This document shows positions 1-6,477 of a stretch of DNA of 22,150 nucleotides, one piece after another. The notes under the pieces were generated by a model that ran no database searches, was not told the origin of the DNA, and saw only the letters and a program-made list of their open reading frames with translations. The DNA is taken from NCBI GenBank assembly GCA_023227945.1, contig JALOCC010000032.1, positions 1 to 22,150 of the forward strand, written 5' to 3'. The DNA comes from Candidatus Omnitrophota bacterium. GTDB taxonomy: Bacteria; Omnitrophota; Gorgyraeia; Duberdicusellales; 4484-171. Position numbers and translations under genes: made by a program. Each line of letters opens with the position of its first letter. Within the stretch, counting starts at the first letter, position 1.

Positions 1-471
1 CTTCAAATCAAAATCTTCTATATATCTTGTTCCTACAAGTTCAATCAAAAATTCGCCTGGAATGCAAAAGTTTTCAAGAGGATTGATAATAGAAAACCCG
101 TCACTTGGAAGCTTGGCTCCAGTGTATCCAAGCAAAGCAAAGTCACTTACGCTTGTTGCAACACTTTCGTGAATTCTAAAATTCTGTAAATACTCCTTAA
201 AATCATTTCTGCTTCGAGGCGGTATTCTACCAATGAACGACTCTAGAACCCCAGAGTCATGCAGCGCTTCCCTATCACGAAATGCTGGGTACATTGTAAA
301 CCCTAATTTCTGTGCTTCTTTAAAATCGGCAGTATCTTTCAAATACTTTAATGCATACTTACCCTCTGGGCTTCTATACAATTCCGCAACAACATAGCGA
401 GACCCATCATTTGGAGCTTGCCAACAAAGAAGCAACTTTTCTGGTTCGCAGATATGCTTAATATAGTTCAT
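1..471 (-). CDS. HIRAN-type partner protein of a HipA-like kinase, 3' end beyond the window
   Basis: An open frame of 157 codons starts at the ATG at 471 and runs off the left edge, so the C-terminus is missing. The start lies one base beyond the TAG stop of the kinase gene, which suggests translational coupling. The visible part begins MNYIKHICEPEKLLLCWQAP and contains RYVVAELYRS, a YPAF segment near residue 62, IGRIPPRSRNDFKEYL near residues 80-95 and DFALLGYTGAKLPSDGF near residues 110-126. From memory this pattern belongs to the N-terminal region of bacterial proteins that end in a HIRAN domain and sit next to HipA-like kinases. The HIRAN domain itself would lie outside the window, so the name rests on resemblance and context. 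No catalytic motif is visible. It could act as antitoxin, substrate or DNA-binding partner of the kinase, which is inference. Confidence 0.6.
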   Translation of the reverse strand, partial: MNYIKHICEPEKLLLCWQAPNDGSRYVVAELYRSPEGKYALKYLKDTADFKEAQKLGFTMYPAFRDREALHDSGVLESFIGRIPPRSRNDFKEYLQNFRIHESVATSVSDFALLGYTGAKLPSDGFSIINPLENFCIPGEFLIELVGTRYIEDFDLK

Positions 472-472
472 A

Positions 473-1447
473 CTAATTACCAAAAATTGATAAGATATTC
501 TTTTGTCTGAATGCTAAAAGCTTTACAATAAACTTCGCCCTTTTATATGACAAAGGACAAGGAACCTTAAATTTAGTTAATTCCATTATATCATTTTCAA
601 GTCTGGTTGTGTCAAATTTCATCAACCCGGCTATAACACTTTTCATTTCCGGATATTCAACTATTAATCGCTGCAGGAATTCAACTTGACTTAATTTTTG
701 TGACTCCTGAAGATCCCATTTCATGTGATGCGACCCTCTCGAAATATATTTACGTATCCTCTCTTCCTTATCGAAATCTGTAAAATGATTTTCTAATATT
801 TCATGCCCCATGCTTGTTCCATTATCAAAGATTGGCGTCACTCTCGACGGTGCTAATCTTTTATTTTCGTATTTCCATATTATACCCCAATTATCTTGAT
901 GCCTGTCAGTATTCCCAATTAAAGTATCGAAAGCTAAAACCTTGGTCCAATGTTCAACCCAATTAATATCCCATTTATGTTGACCGAATTTTAAAGCCTC
1001 AAATAATCTTCTTATCGCTTGAAAATTATGTTGTTTACCTTTTGCTATGTCATAATCTTTAATCAATAGTTGCATGTATAAAGCACCTGAAGCCTTTACC
1101 TCACTTCTTGTAAAAGGATAGCCAAGGAACCATTCTATTAAAGCTCCGGTCTTATTTTCGTTTTTGTTAATTGCAACAAAGGTTGGAGGCACTTCCACCC
1201 CTACCAAAATACCTATTTTATAAGCAATTATCTCTCCCCAAAATTGCTCCGGATAACGACTGAAAGATAATTTGAATAGATAATGATGCAAAGGAATGAT
1301 GAAATTATACTTTTTTTTGCTTGGGGCTACATATAAAGCCTTTTCTCTCGAACCTTCCGGAAAGGCTTCACCGGTTGCTTCGTCCCTTTTCCAATCGGAA
1401 ACATCAACAACTTCATTTAAACCTTGAATTTTAGCAGTAATACTCAT
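473..1447 (-). CDS. HipA-like serine/threonine kinase (HipA_C family)
   Basis: A 324-residue protein with the kinase core of the HipA family. Lys59 in LFKLSF and Glu72 in WGEIIAYKIG fit the nucleotide-binding lysine and its partner acid. LIGNTDRHQDNWG (177-188) supplies the catalytic Asp181 and the metal ligand Asn186, spaced five apart as in HipA D309/N314. FDNGTS (207-212) supplies the second metal ligand, Asp208. Family members phosphorylate proteins, for example glutamyl-tRNA synthetase in E. coli, and act as toxins. It lacks the N-terminal domain and the length of classical HipA (about 440 residues). No HipB-like helix-turn-helix gene lies next to it in the window; the neighbour is the HIRAN-type protein instead. 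A strong promoter lies upstream, but no Shine-Dalgarno sequence precedes the ATG. The substrate cannot be read from the sequence. Confidence 0.85.
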   Translation of the reverse strand: MSITAKIQGLNEVVDVSDWKRDEATGEAFPEGSREKALYVAPSKKKYNFIIPLHHYLFKLSFSRYPEQFWGEIIAYKIGILVGVEVPPTFVAINKNENKTGALIEWFLGYPFTRSEVKASGALYMQLLIKDYDIAKGKQHNFQAIRRLFEALKFGQHKWDINWVEHWTKVLAFDTLIGNTDRHQDNWGIIWKYENKRLAPSRVTPIFDNGTSMGHEILENHFTDFDKEERIRKYISRGSHHMKWDLQESQKLSQVEFLQRLIVEYPEMKSVIAGLMKFDTTRLENDIMELTKFKVPCPLSYKRAKFIVKLLAFRQKNILSIFGN

Positions 1448-1469
1448 GTGTTTTATATTTTCATTCGGT

Positions 1470-1497
1470 ATTATACTTTATCATAAATGGAAGTCAA
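1470..1497 (-). promoter_or_regulatory. sigma70-type promoter of the HipA-like kinase
   Basis: On the minus strand, TTGACT (1497-1492) and TATAAT (1475-1470) are separated by 16 bases. Transcription would start near 1463 and leave a leader of only about 16 nt with no Shine-Dalgarno sequence. No operator palindrome of the HipB kind is evident around it. Confidence 0.6.
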
Positions 1498-1627
1498 TGA
1501 ATTGAGAGGATAGACCATCAACGCAGCATTTGAAGTTTCTTAATAAGCCACTATTAGTTAACAGTTTACATTTTTGCAACACTAAATTTGAAAATTATTG
1601 ATTTTATAGGTAGATATGATTGACCAT

Positions 1628-1672
1628 TTCTGGTCCGTAGCCAGATGCTCTATCCAATTGAGCTACGGGCGC
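1628..1672 (-). pseudogene. 5' half of a tRNA-Arg(ACG) gene, fragment
   Basis: Read on the minus strand, the 45 bases from 1672 to 1628 form the 5' acceptor strand GCGCCCG, a D arm (GCTC/GAGC) and a complete anticodon arm with stem TCTGG/CCAGA and loop CTACGGA, anticodon ACG. The similarity stops right after the anticodon stem. No variable loop, T arm or 3' acceptor strand follows, so this cannot fold into a functional tRNA. It lies 180 bp upstream of the HipA-like kinase start and may be a remnant of a tRNA-targeted integration, or decay of a tRNA gene. The rest of the intergenic stretch 1498-1627 shows nothing recognisable. Confidence 0.75.
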
Positions 1673-1718
1673 ATTGTAAATAGCACTATTGCCTTAAAGG
1701 CCATTGCGCCAGACGATC

Positions 1719-1738
1719 CCTGCCTGCCGGCAGGCAGG
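1719..1738. repeat. 20-bp perfect palindrome inside a tRNA fragment
   Basis: CCTGCCTGCCGGCAGGCAGG is a perfect palindrome, far more GC-rich than its surroundings. It sits exactly where the D loop of the neighbouring tRNA-Arg fragment ends (after GGATA), which looks like an insertion into that sequence. Palindromes of this CCTGCCGGCAGG type are, from memory, dispersed in genomes of several candidate phyla. No mobility gene is nearby. Confidence 0.7.
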
Positions 1739-1760
1739 TATCCAATTGATCTACGGGCGC
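1739..1760 (-). pseudogene. second 5' fragment of tRNA-Arg, interrupted by a palindrome
   Basis: The 22 bases from 1760 to 1739 on the minus strand match the 5' end of the fragment at 1672 with one change (GTAGATC instead of GTAGCTC). The match breaks at the palindrome at 1719-1738. Bases 1718-1695 beyond the palindrome (GATCGTCTGG...) may be a degenerate continuation of the tRNA anticodon arm. The two copies are in the same orientation, so this is a decayed tandem duplication of a tRNA 5' half. Confidence 0.6.
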
Positions 1761-1829
1761 AAACAGCTTATAGCCAAAAAATTGCTGGAATTAATTATTA
1801 AAAGAACAGAAAATCTTCGTAACGCCTAA

Positions 1830-2210
1830 TTATTCGGAGAGAACTTTTTGTATCATTTCTAACAGTTTTTCTTTTGTAACCGGCTTTGCCAATACGTAAC
1901 GTTTACCAGTTTTTCCCGCAAAGCCTTCTTCGCTCTTTGTAAGGATTCCTGTCAGAAATATAATAGGAATATTTGAAGTAGCGGCATTTTTTGAAAGAAG
2001 AGAAGCAACTTCTCCTCCGTCTATATCTGGAAGGATTATATCTAAAACTATAATATCTGGCCTATTATTCGCAGCAAGGTCAAAAACCTCTTTTCCTTTA
2101 GTAGTTGAAAAAACCTTATAATTTTCGCGTTCCAAAATATGACAAAGATAACTCAAAGTAGCTTCTTCGTCGTCGACTATAAGTACCTTCTTTTTTATTA
2201 CTTCTGCCAT
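1830..2210 (-). CDS. Single-domain response regulator (CheY-like receiver)
   Basis: A 126-residue protein that is one receiver domain and nothing more. The acidic pair Asp13-Asp14 (VLIVDDEE), the phospho-acceptor Asp57 (VLDIILPDIDGG), Thr87 (IFLTG) and Lys109 (LAKPV) are all in place, so it should be phosphorylatable. It lacks an output domain and so probably acts through protein contacts. No histidine kinase is encoded in the window, so the cognate sensor is unknown. The gene follows the small lipoprotein gene by 10 bases, with an AGGA ribosome-binding motif 11 bases before the ATG, which suggests one transcript. Confidence 0.9.
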   Translation of the reverse strand: MAEVIKKKVLIVDDEEATLSYLCHILERENYKVFSTTKGKEVFDLAANNRPDIIVLDIILPDIDGGEVASLLSKNAATSNIPIIFLTGILTKSEEGFAGKTGKRYVLAKPVTKEKLLEMIQKVLSE

Positions 2211-2220
2211 ATTCTATATC

Positions 2221-2397
2221 CTAAAAAAATACCCACGGAGGTGGCATTGGTAAGCTTCCCGCTAAACTCATTGCCTCACCCGCAAGCCCGATAGCAGAGC
2301 CTACCAACTGAAGCGGTAAAGTAAGTAATTCACAACCGCTTAAAACCATACAAAACAAAAATAAAAAAAGCAACGAAAATAAACTCCTCTGTCTCAT
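2221..2397 (-). CDS. Small lipoprotein, 58 residues
   Basis: A short frame from the ATG at 2397 to the TAG at 2221. The N-terminus MRQRSLFSLLFLFLFCMVLSGC has a basic start, a long hydrophobic stretch and the lipobox LSGC, with Cys22 as the lipidated residue. The mature peptide of 37 residues is rich in Leu, Gly and Ala and ends SLPMPPPWVFF. I do not recognise a named family. The next gene starts 10 bases after its stop, so it is probably co-transcribed with the receiver-domain gene. It would be a substrate of the Lgt encoded at 10795-11571. Its reality rests on the intact lipobox, the tight spacing and the promoter candidate directly upstream. Confidence 0.75.
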   Translation of the reverse strand: MRQRSLFSLLFLFLFCMVLSGCELLTLPLQLVGSAIGLAGEAMSLAGSLPMPPPWVFF

Positions 2398-2404
2398 TGA
2401 ACCT

Positions 2405-2432
2405 ATGATACTATGTTTTTGTTTTTTTTCAA
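2405..2432 (-). promoter_or_regulatory. Candidate promoter for the small lipoprotein, possibly leaderless
   Basis: On the minus strand, TTGAAA (2432-2427) and TATCAT (2410-2405) are separated by 16 bases. The ATG at 2397 begins only 7 bases after the -10 box, so the transcript would start at or next to the start codon. The spacer is A-rich, which raises the chance of a coincidental match. Confidence 0.4.
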
Positions 2433-2478
2433 CAGAAATGTTATGGTCCTGACAAGGTAAGTGTTTGCGAAAAATGTG

Positions 2479-2667
2479 TTATTCTATAAAGCAGATTTGC
2501 TTCGAATTCTTCCGGTTCTGGTTTTCTTTCCTTACTTCCTTAACTGCAAAAAATACCTTGGATTTCTTTGACTCTAGGCTAACCTGCTTAAGCAAAGCCA
2601 TAGCAATTGTTTCTGCGGTAAGATGCTCGCCGGAGCTACAAATTATCTTGAATACTTTTTCTGTCAT
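2479..2667 (-). CDS. Unknown 62-residue protein behind a consensus promoter
   Basis: The start at 2667 is chosen because GGAGG lies seven bases upstream of that ATG. A longer frame starts at an ATG at 2691 but has no ribosome-binding site. The protein begins MTEKVFKIICSSGEHLTAET and ends in a basic tail rich in Lys, Asn and Arg. It has no membrane segment or signal peptide, and I recognise no family. A perfect-consensus promoter 63-90 bases upstream and the strong ribosome-binding site are the main evidence that it is a real gene. The lipoprotein gene follows 81 bases after its stop. The frame on the opposite strand over the same bases lacks such signals and is left out. Confidence 0.6.
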   Translation of the reverse strand: MTEKVFKIICSSGEHLTAETIAMALLKQVSLESKKSKVFFAVKEVRKENQNRKNSKQICFIE

Positions 2668-2729
2668 GATCTGCCTCCATGCCTTTGCCACGGAACCTTT
2701 AAAACGGTAACAACCAAAAAGCGGAAGAA

Positions 2730-2757
2730 ATTATATCTCTACTAATGAATATGTCAA
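2730..2757 (-). promoter_or_regulatory. Perfect-consensus sigma70 promoter for the 62-residue gene
   Basis: On the minus strand, TTGACA (2757-2752) and TATAAT (2735-2730) are separated by 16 bases, both boxes matching the consensus. The start site would be near 2723, giving a leader of about 56 nt that contains the GGAGG site. It lies in the 134-base gap after the K+ channel gene and is the best promoter seen in the window. Confidence 0.75.
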
Positions 2758-2801
2758 CCTAAAAATACAATGTCTAATTCTTAATAAATATACCCAATCA
2801 A

Positions 2802-3578
2802 CTATATTCTTAGGTACTTACGCGAAAGGCCAACGATAAATATCGACATAACAAACATCCCACACATCGCCTCAAACATGACAACTGCCTTAGTAGCACC
2901 CACAGCGATTATGTCTCCGTAGCCAACCGTAGAAAAAGTTACCACGCTAAAATACAAAGCTTCAAAAAAGTCTGGCTTAAAAGTGACACCATCTCTGGCA
3001 AGATAACCAAGAGTATACAGTAATGCCGAGGCAAAAATTATGGCTAATCCTGACAAAACTGTCCTTGAAGGCCGTTCGCCATGGCCCCAGATAATATAGG
3101 AAAAGGTCAAAGCCAGCCAGGAACAAACACGCCTTGCAAACGGCATAACACCCCTTTCTTCTTCGCTTTTTGCTATTGGGTGTAATTTCTTTCGATTTAA
3201 AAGCAAATAGTTTAGAAATTTCCTGCGGCATTCTTTGGAATTATAAAAACAATCGGCAAATTGAAGAAACTCCATATCCCTTTCATAGTTAGCGGCAGCG
3301 TATTTATACAACAACGACGCATATTCATAATCCCCGGCCCTCTCTGCTTCTTTGGAAGCTTCCTCGTAACACATAGCCGAATTATAAAAGGTTTTTTCGC
3401 CACATTTTATACTCCAGCTACTTCCTGCTGCAGCAAGGCATATAGCCGCTTGTTTATGATTGCCTTTGGTTTTATAGATATCTCCTGCTTTTCTAAACAG
3501 GCCAAAAGCTTCATCAAATTTTTCCTGATAAAGGAATGAATATGCTTCTGCTTCCAAAATTTTCGGTTCTCTATCCAT
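2802..3578 (-). CDS. Two-TM potassium channel with a TPR-like N-terminal domain
   Basis: A 258-residue protein. Residues 5-125 or so form Ala/Tyr-rich helical pairs resembling TPR or alpha-SNAP repeats (for example EKFDEAFGLFRKAGDIYKTKGNHKQA, split here by position, near 19-44). The C-terminal part has one membrane helix near 172-193, a pore loop with the K+ selectivity filter TVGYGD at 217-222 and a second helix near 233-252, which is the two-TM ion channel fold (Ion_trans_2). It ends directly after the second helix, so there is no C-terminal RCK domain; the cytosolic N-terminus may be the regulatory part. The ATG at 3578 is preferred to the GTG at 3587 because AAGGTG sits six bases before it and includes that GTG. 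Ligand and partner are unknown. Confidence 0.88.
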   Translation of the reverse strand: MDREPKILEAEAYSFLYQEKFDEAFGLFRKAGDIYKTKGNHKQAAICLAAAGSSWSIKCGEKTFYNSAMCYEEASKEAERAGDYEYASLLYKYAAANYERDMEFLQFADCFYNSKECRRKFLNYLLLNRKKLHPIAKSEEERGVMPFARRVCSWLALTFSYIIWGHGERPSRTVLSGLAIIFASALLYTLGYLARDGVTFKPDFFEALYFSVVTFSTVGYGDIIAVGATKAVVMFEAMCGMFVMSIFIVGLSRKYLRI

Positions 3579-3648
3579 ATGAAACACCTTAATATACTAA
3601 CCTGTAACACTTAAGCATGCCTACCGTGGGGCCTGTTTATTTAGTGAC

Positions 3649-3732
3649 ATCCGCCGACTTGTCCTCCGAAGCTTTAGCGTAGGAGGAAGCCCGTCATAGC
3701 TATTTCTATCCTAATAAAGGGCGAAGGCGGAT
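3649..3732. repeat. Nested inverted-repeat element between two genes
   Basis: ATCCGCC (3649-3655) and GGCGGAT (3726-3732) form the outer inverted repeat. TCCTCC (3662-3667) and GGAGGA (3682-3687) form an inner one around a 14-base loop. It occupies most of the gap between the 8-TM protein gene and the K+ channel gene, on an AT-rich background. The motif CCGAAGC/GAAGGC recalls the hairpins at 6504-6547. No T-run follows on either strand, so it is not a plain terminator. Confidence 0.55.
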
Positions 3733-3736
3733 AAAA

Positions 3737-4630
3737 TTATTTGTTAGCCGTGAATAAACGCTTTTTGGAAACAACGTACATTAAAAGAAATGTTGGCAAA
3801 ATAAGCCCTATAACTCCGGAAAATTTATAAAGAATATTCGGCATCTCATGGTAACTGCCTTGGATACTCGGGACTATCTCGAAAAAAGTCATCTTTGAGG
3901 CAGTAAAACTGTTAACTATCCCAATAATGATACTTACGATATAAAAAACAATGTAAGCTGTCCATGCATTTTTTCGCATCCGTAAGAAACCTATAGAAAT
4001 ATACAAATTGATTACGCTTACCAATAAAAAATAAATCTTTTCGCCGGTTCCGGAAAGAAACAGTCCTCCGATTAAAGGAGACTTAGGATACGTCGGTACA
4101 AAAATAAAAATAGCGCTAAACAAAGCGGTAAAAAATGTCAATATCGATATAAGGGTTATACCAAGCGGCCTCTTTTTATTCGTAATTTGAAGTTTTTTTG
4201 CACCGAATATTGTTTTTACTGCACCCTTATTAAAAAAAATCATAAAATACATCGGGATGCATATAAAGAAAATAAAATTTGTAACAGAAATAAAAAATTC
4301 TGGAATATAATTCGCAGGTTTTGTTTGCGCATCATAAACAGATTGAGGGATAAATATGAGCGAAACGGCAGATGATATCCCTATGAATATTGCAAATACC
4401 GACATAACGATGATAGAATACCTTGCCCAGTTTTTTTTAAATGTTATCCCTAGTCCGGTTGCTATCGGCCATAAAACCAAAAATAGCAAATAAAGAATGA
4501 TTGCGCCTAAAAAAGGCGGATTCTTGGTTAAATTGCCGCGAGCCAACAGCCCAAGTGCCATTGTGATAGACACAATGACACCTACGCATAAAACATAGAT
4601 ACCGGACAACCGGATAAGTGTCTTCTCCAT
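3737..4630 (-). CDS. Polytopic membrane protein with two similar halves
   Basis: A 297-residue, very hydrophobic protein with about eight predicted membrane helices. The halves resemble each other: residues 5-105 and about 150-250 each hold four helices, and the third helix is followed by a positively charged, aromatic loop (FKKNWARYSIIV near 64-75, MRKNAWTAYIVF near 218-229). This suggests an internal duplication of a four-helix unit. I do not recognise a named family and see no catalytic or transport motif. The gene lies 9 bases after the coiled-coil gene, and the two probably form an operon. It has no clear ribosome-binding site, so translation may depend on coupling. Confidence 0.75.
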   Translation of the reverse strand: MEKTLIRLSGIYVLCVGVIVSITMALGLLARGNLTKNPPFLGAIILYLLFLVLWPIATGLGITFKKNWARYSIIVMSVFAIFIGISSAVSLIFIPQSVYDAQTKPANYIPEFFISVTNFIFFICIPMYFMIFFNKGAVKTIFGAKKLQITNKKRPLGITLISILTFFTALFSAIFIFVPTYPKSPLIGGLFLSGTGEKIYFLLVSVINLYISIGFLRMRKNAWTAYIVFYIVSIIIGIVNSFTASKMTFFEIVPSIQGSYHEMPNILYKFSGVIGLILPTFLLMYVVSKKRLFTANK

Positions 4631-4639
4631 TGTTATATT

Positions 4640-5104
4640 TTATTCTTTGGCTGGCTCTTCATTTTTTACGGAAATCTCCCCAAGGTCAACTTTTTCTGCC
4701 CCTTCTTTAATGCTTGTTTCGAATTCCTTTTTTATGCTGTCTAATTTATCTTTAATATCGCTCTGCATTGCTTTATAACTTTCCTGAATGCTTTTCATTT
4801 CTTTTTTCAGGCTTTCTATTTTGCCATTAATTTCGGATTTAATCTGTTCCGATTGGCCAAACTTTCCGGAAAGATCATTTTTGTATTTCTCGTAATCAAT
4901 TTTAAATTCTTCAATATTCAGTTTAAAGCTTGATATATTCATCTCAAATTCATTCAGTTTATTATCCAAAGATTTATATTGTTTTTTCGAAAGCTCTATT
5001 TTGTCGTCACAATCCTTGTATAGCTTAAAATTAAGAGCTGTAGCAGCGGCTATAGCAATGAATAAAACACCTATCAATAGTGTAAATATTTTACCGGACT
5101 TCAT
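4640..5104 (-). CDS. Membrane-anchored coiled-coil protein
   Basis: A 154-residue protein with one N-terminal hydrophobic helix (about residues 7-26, GKIFTLLIGVLFIAIAAATA) and a long charged helical region (about 30-138) rich in Lys, Glu, Ser and Ile with heptad-like spacing, so it should form an extended coiled coil outside or inside the membrane. The tail EEPAKE is acidic. There is no lipobox. A strong AAAGGAGGT site lies before the ATG. It precedes the 8-TM protein gene by 9 bases. No family name can be given; such proteins often act as spacers or scaffolds, which is inference. Confidence 0.75.
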   Translation of the reverse strand: MKSGKIFTLLIGVLFIAIAAATALNFKLYKDCDDKIELSKKQYKSLDNKLNEFEMNISSFKLNIEEFKIDYEKYKNDLSGKFGQSEQIKSEINGKIESLKKEMKSIQESYKAMQSDIKDKLDSIKKEFETSIKEGAEKVDLGEISVKNEEPAKE

Positions 5105-5202
5105 AACTACCTCCTTTTAATGACCAACCATACATACAAAAACCCTACTATCACAAATTTGATACCATACTCTTGATATCAATATCAATATTACGCTTAA
5201 CG

Positions 5203-5547
5203 TTAACGCGGTTTTCTTTGGATGAATTCGCCGAGTTTCTCGAAAATAATTTGCTCCAAATTTGTAAATTCCACCCCTGTTTCGTATATAAAGCCTTTCG
5301 CAACCTCCTTTTGCCTTACTACTTTTCCGGACAAATTTACGCGTTCAGAAAAAAACGGAAGAAAAGTAAGCATCTTAAGCGTTGCCCCTATTGGAAAAAC
5401 TTCGCTCGTTGTGATAAGCATGCCTCCCTGGCTTACATTCACCGTTTGTGAAATATTGAAATTAGAATCTGAATACATATCTTTATAGCTGACAAGGAAA
5501 CCTGCATTTGCCCTGGGGTAACGCCGCCTTTCTACTCCATTGTACAT
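5203..5547 (-). CDS. PilZ-domain protein, probable c-di-GMP receptor
   Basis: A 114-residue protein that is a single PilZ domain. ERRRYPR (6-12) matches the RxxxR motif and NVSQGG (37-42) matches the (D/N)xSxxG motif, the two elements that hold cyclic di-GMP. The following beta strands (GMLITT, VNLSGKVVRQ, GVEF) fit the barrel. An AAGGAGG site precedes the ATG at 5547. No diguanylate cyclase or phosphodiesterase is encoded in the window. The neighbours, a T2SS-B-like membrane protein and envelope proteins, would suit a role in surface functions, but that is inference. The 98-base gap after its stop (5105-5202) shows nothing beyond AT-rich sequence. Confidence 0.9.
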   Translation of the reverse strand: MYNGVERRRYPRANAGFLVSYKDMYSDSNFNISQTVNVSQGGMLITTSEVFPIGATLKMLTFLPFFSERVNLSGKVVRQKEVAKGFIYETGVEFTNLEQIIFEKLGEFIQRKPR

Positions 5548-5587
5548 GCTAATCCTCCTTGAGGCTTTATCCTCATAAAATTATATT

Positions 5588-6319
5588 TTACCTGGAAAAA
5601 GCAAGATATCCAATAATTATAAAATTTGCAAATGGTAATGGTAACATCATCAAAAGGCCCAGCCATGCCGGTTTATTGCGCATTTTCGCAATTTCCATCC
5701 AAATGATAATTATACATATAAAATTCACTAACGGAATTAACAAAAGAATAAGCCACCAGAATGATTTCCTCGCTATCATCAGCATAAGAAATATGTTTAA
5801 TATGGGAAGCCAAGCAAACCAGCCAAAAGGCGTATTTGTTTTATTGGCTATTTTAGACAGGCATAACGAATTATAGATATAAAGCACAATCGATACAGCC
5901 AGGAGAGTAAGCACAAAAATACTTTCATAACCAAGGCTAGACACCCTGCGGTTATTGCCGGATTTTTTTCGAGATGCCTGCTGAGACTTCGGACGGTTAA
6001 TAAATTTCGTTATTTCTGCAGTTTTTTTATAAATAAGCTGGGGAGTAAGGCAGCCTTCTCCTATTGTTTTTTCAAATGTTTTCCCTTTGTATTCGAAAGA
6101 AACCGTCGAATCCGAAATTTTTACTATTGTCATTCCATTAATCTGTTCTCCCTGCCTTAAAGATTCTCCGTTAACAACTGCCAAAGAACTATCAGTATCG
6201 TATAAAATTCCGCTCACGCATACATCGGGAAGTTTTATCTCTTCATTTTCAGGATAAATTGTTCCGGCAACAGAAAAAAACAGTAACAAAAATATAAAAA
6301 GTTTTAGTTTGCTAACCAT
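5588..6319 (-). CDS. Secreted T2SS-B-like domain fused to a DUF5684-like membrane domain
   Basis: A 243-residue protein. Residues 1-21 form a signal peptide or first helix. Residues about 32-92 (VSGILYDTDSSLAVVNGES, then GEQINGMTIVKI and VSFEYKGKTFEK) follow the pattern of the C-terminal domain of general secretion pathway protein B and related GspC/PilP periplasmic domains. A basic linker (109-125) leads to four membrane helices (130-243) with TNTPFGWFAWLPILNIFLM and WWLILLLIPLVNFI, the pattern of DUF5684. The fusion places a periplasmic assembly domain on a four-helix membrane module. An AGGG site precedes the ATG. The AT-rich gap upstream (6320-6436) holds two TATAAT-like boxes without a clear -35 partner. 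Confidence 0.75.
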   Translation of the reverse strand: MVSKLKLFIFLLLFFSVAGTIYPENEEIKLPDVCVSGILYDTDSSLAVVNGESLRQGEQINGMTIVKISDSTVSFEYKGKTFEKTIGEGCLTPQLIYKKTAEITKFINRPKSQQASRKKSGNNRRVSSLGYESIFVLTLLAVSIVLYIYNSLCLSKIANKTNTPFGWFAWLPILNIFLMLMIARKSFWWLILLLIPLVNFICIIIIWMEIAKMRNKPAWLGLLMMLPLPFANFIIIGYLAFSR

Positions 6320-6436
6320 AAATTCCCTATTATCACAAATACCTTATAATAATATCAGTATATTATATTCTATTATATTACAGAATAAAATTTTTGGTAG
6401 AACTTTTGATAATAATTTAGCTGGGAGAAAAACAAC

Positions 6437-6472
6437 GAAGGCGTAGACTGAATTTCTTCAATCTACGCCTTC
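6437..6472 (-). terminator. Intrinsic terminator downstream of the tRNA-fMet gene
   Basis: GAAGGCGTAGA (6437-6447) pairs perfectly with TCTACGCCTTC (6462-6472), an 11-bp stem. On the minus strand it is followed by GTTGTTTTTC, a U-rich tail. It would end transcripts from the tRNA-fMet gene before the 5588-6319 gene. Confidence 0.75.
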
Positions 6473-6477
6473 AATTT

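Noticed and set aside
1628..1672. Functional tRNA-Arg
   Set aside because: The T arm and 3' acceptor strand are missing, and the following bases do not pair with the 5' strand.
1616..1801. Plus-strand frame of 61 codons with the CLPAGR peptide
   Set aside because: It only reads across the two tRNA fragments and the palindrome; the peptide is the translation of the repeat.
2465..2710. Plus-strand frame of 81 codons opposite the 62-residue gene
   Set aside because: No ribosome-binding site or promoter on that strand, Cys/Phe-rich composition typical of an antisense frame, and the minus strand has consensus signals.
2668..2723. Riboswitch in the leader of the 62-residue gene
   Set aside because: GCAAAGGC and CCACGG recall parts of c-di-GMP-I riboswitches, but the conserved core does not follow in either orientation.
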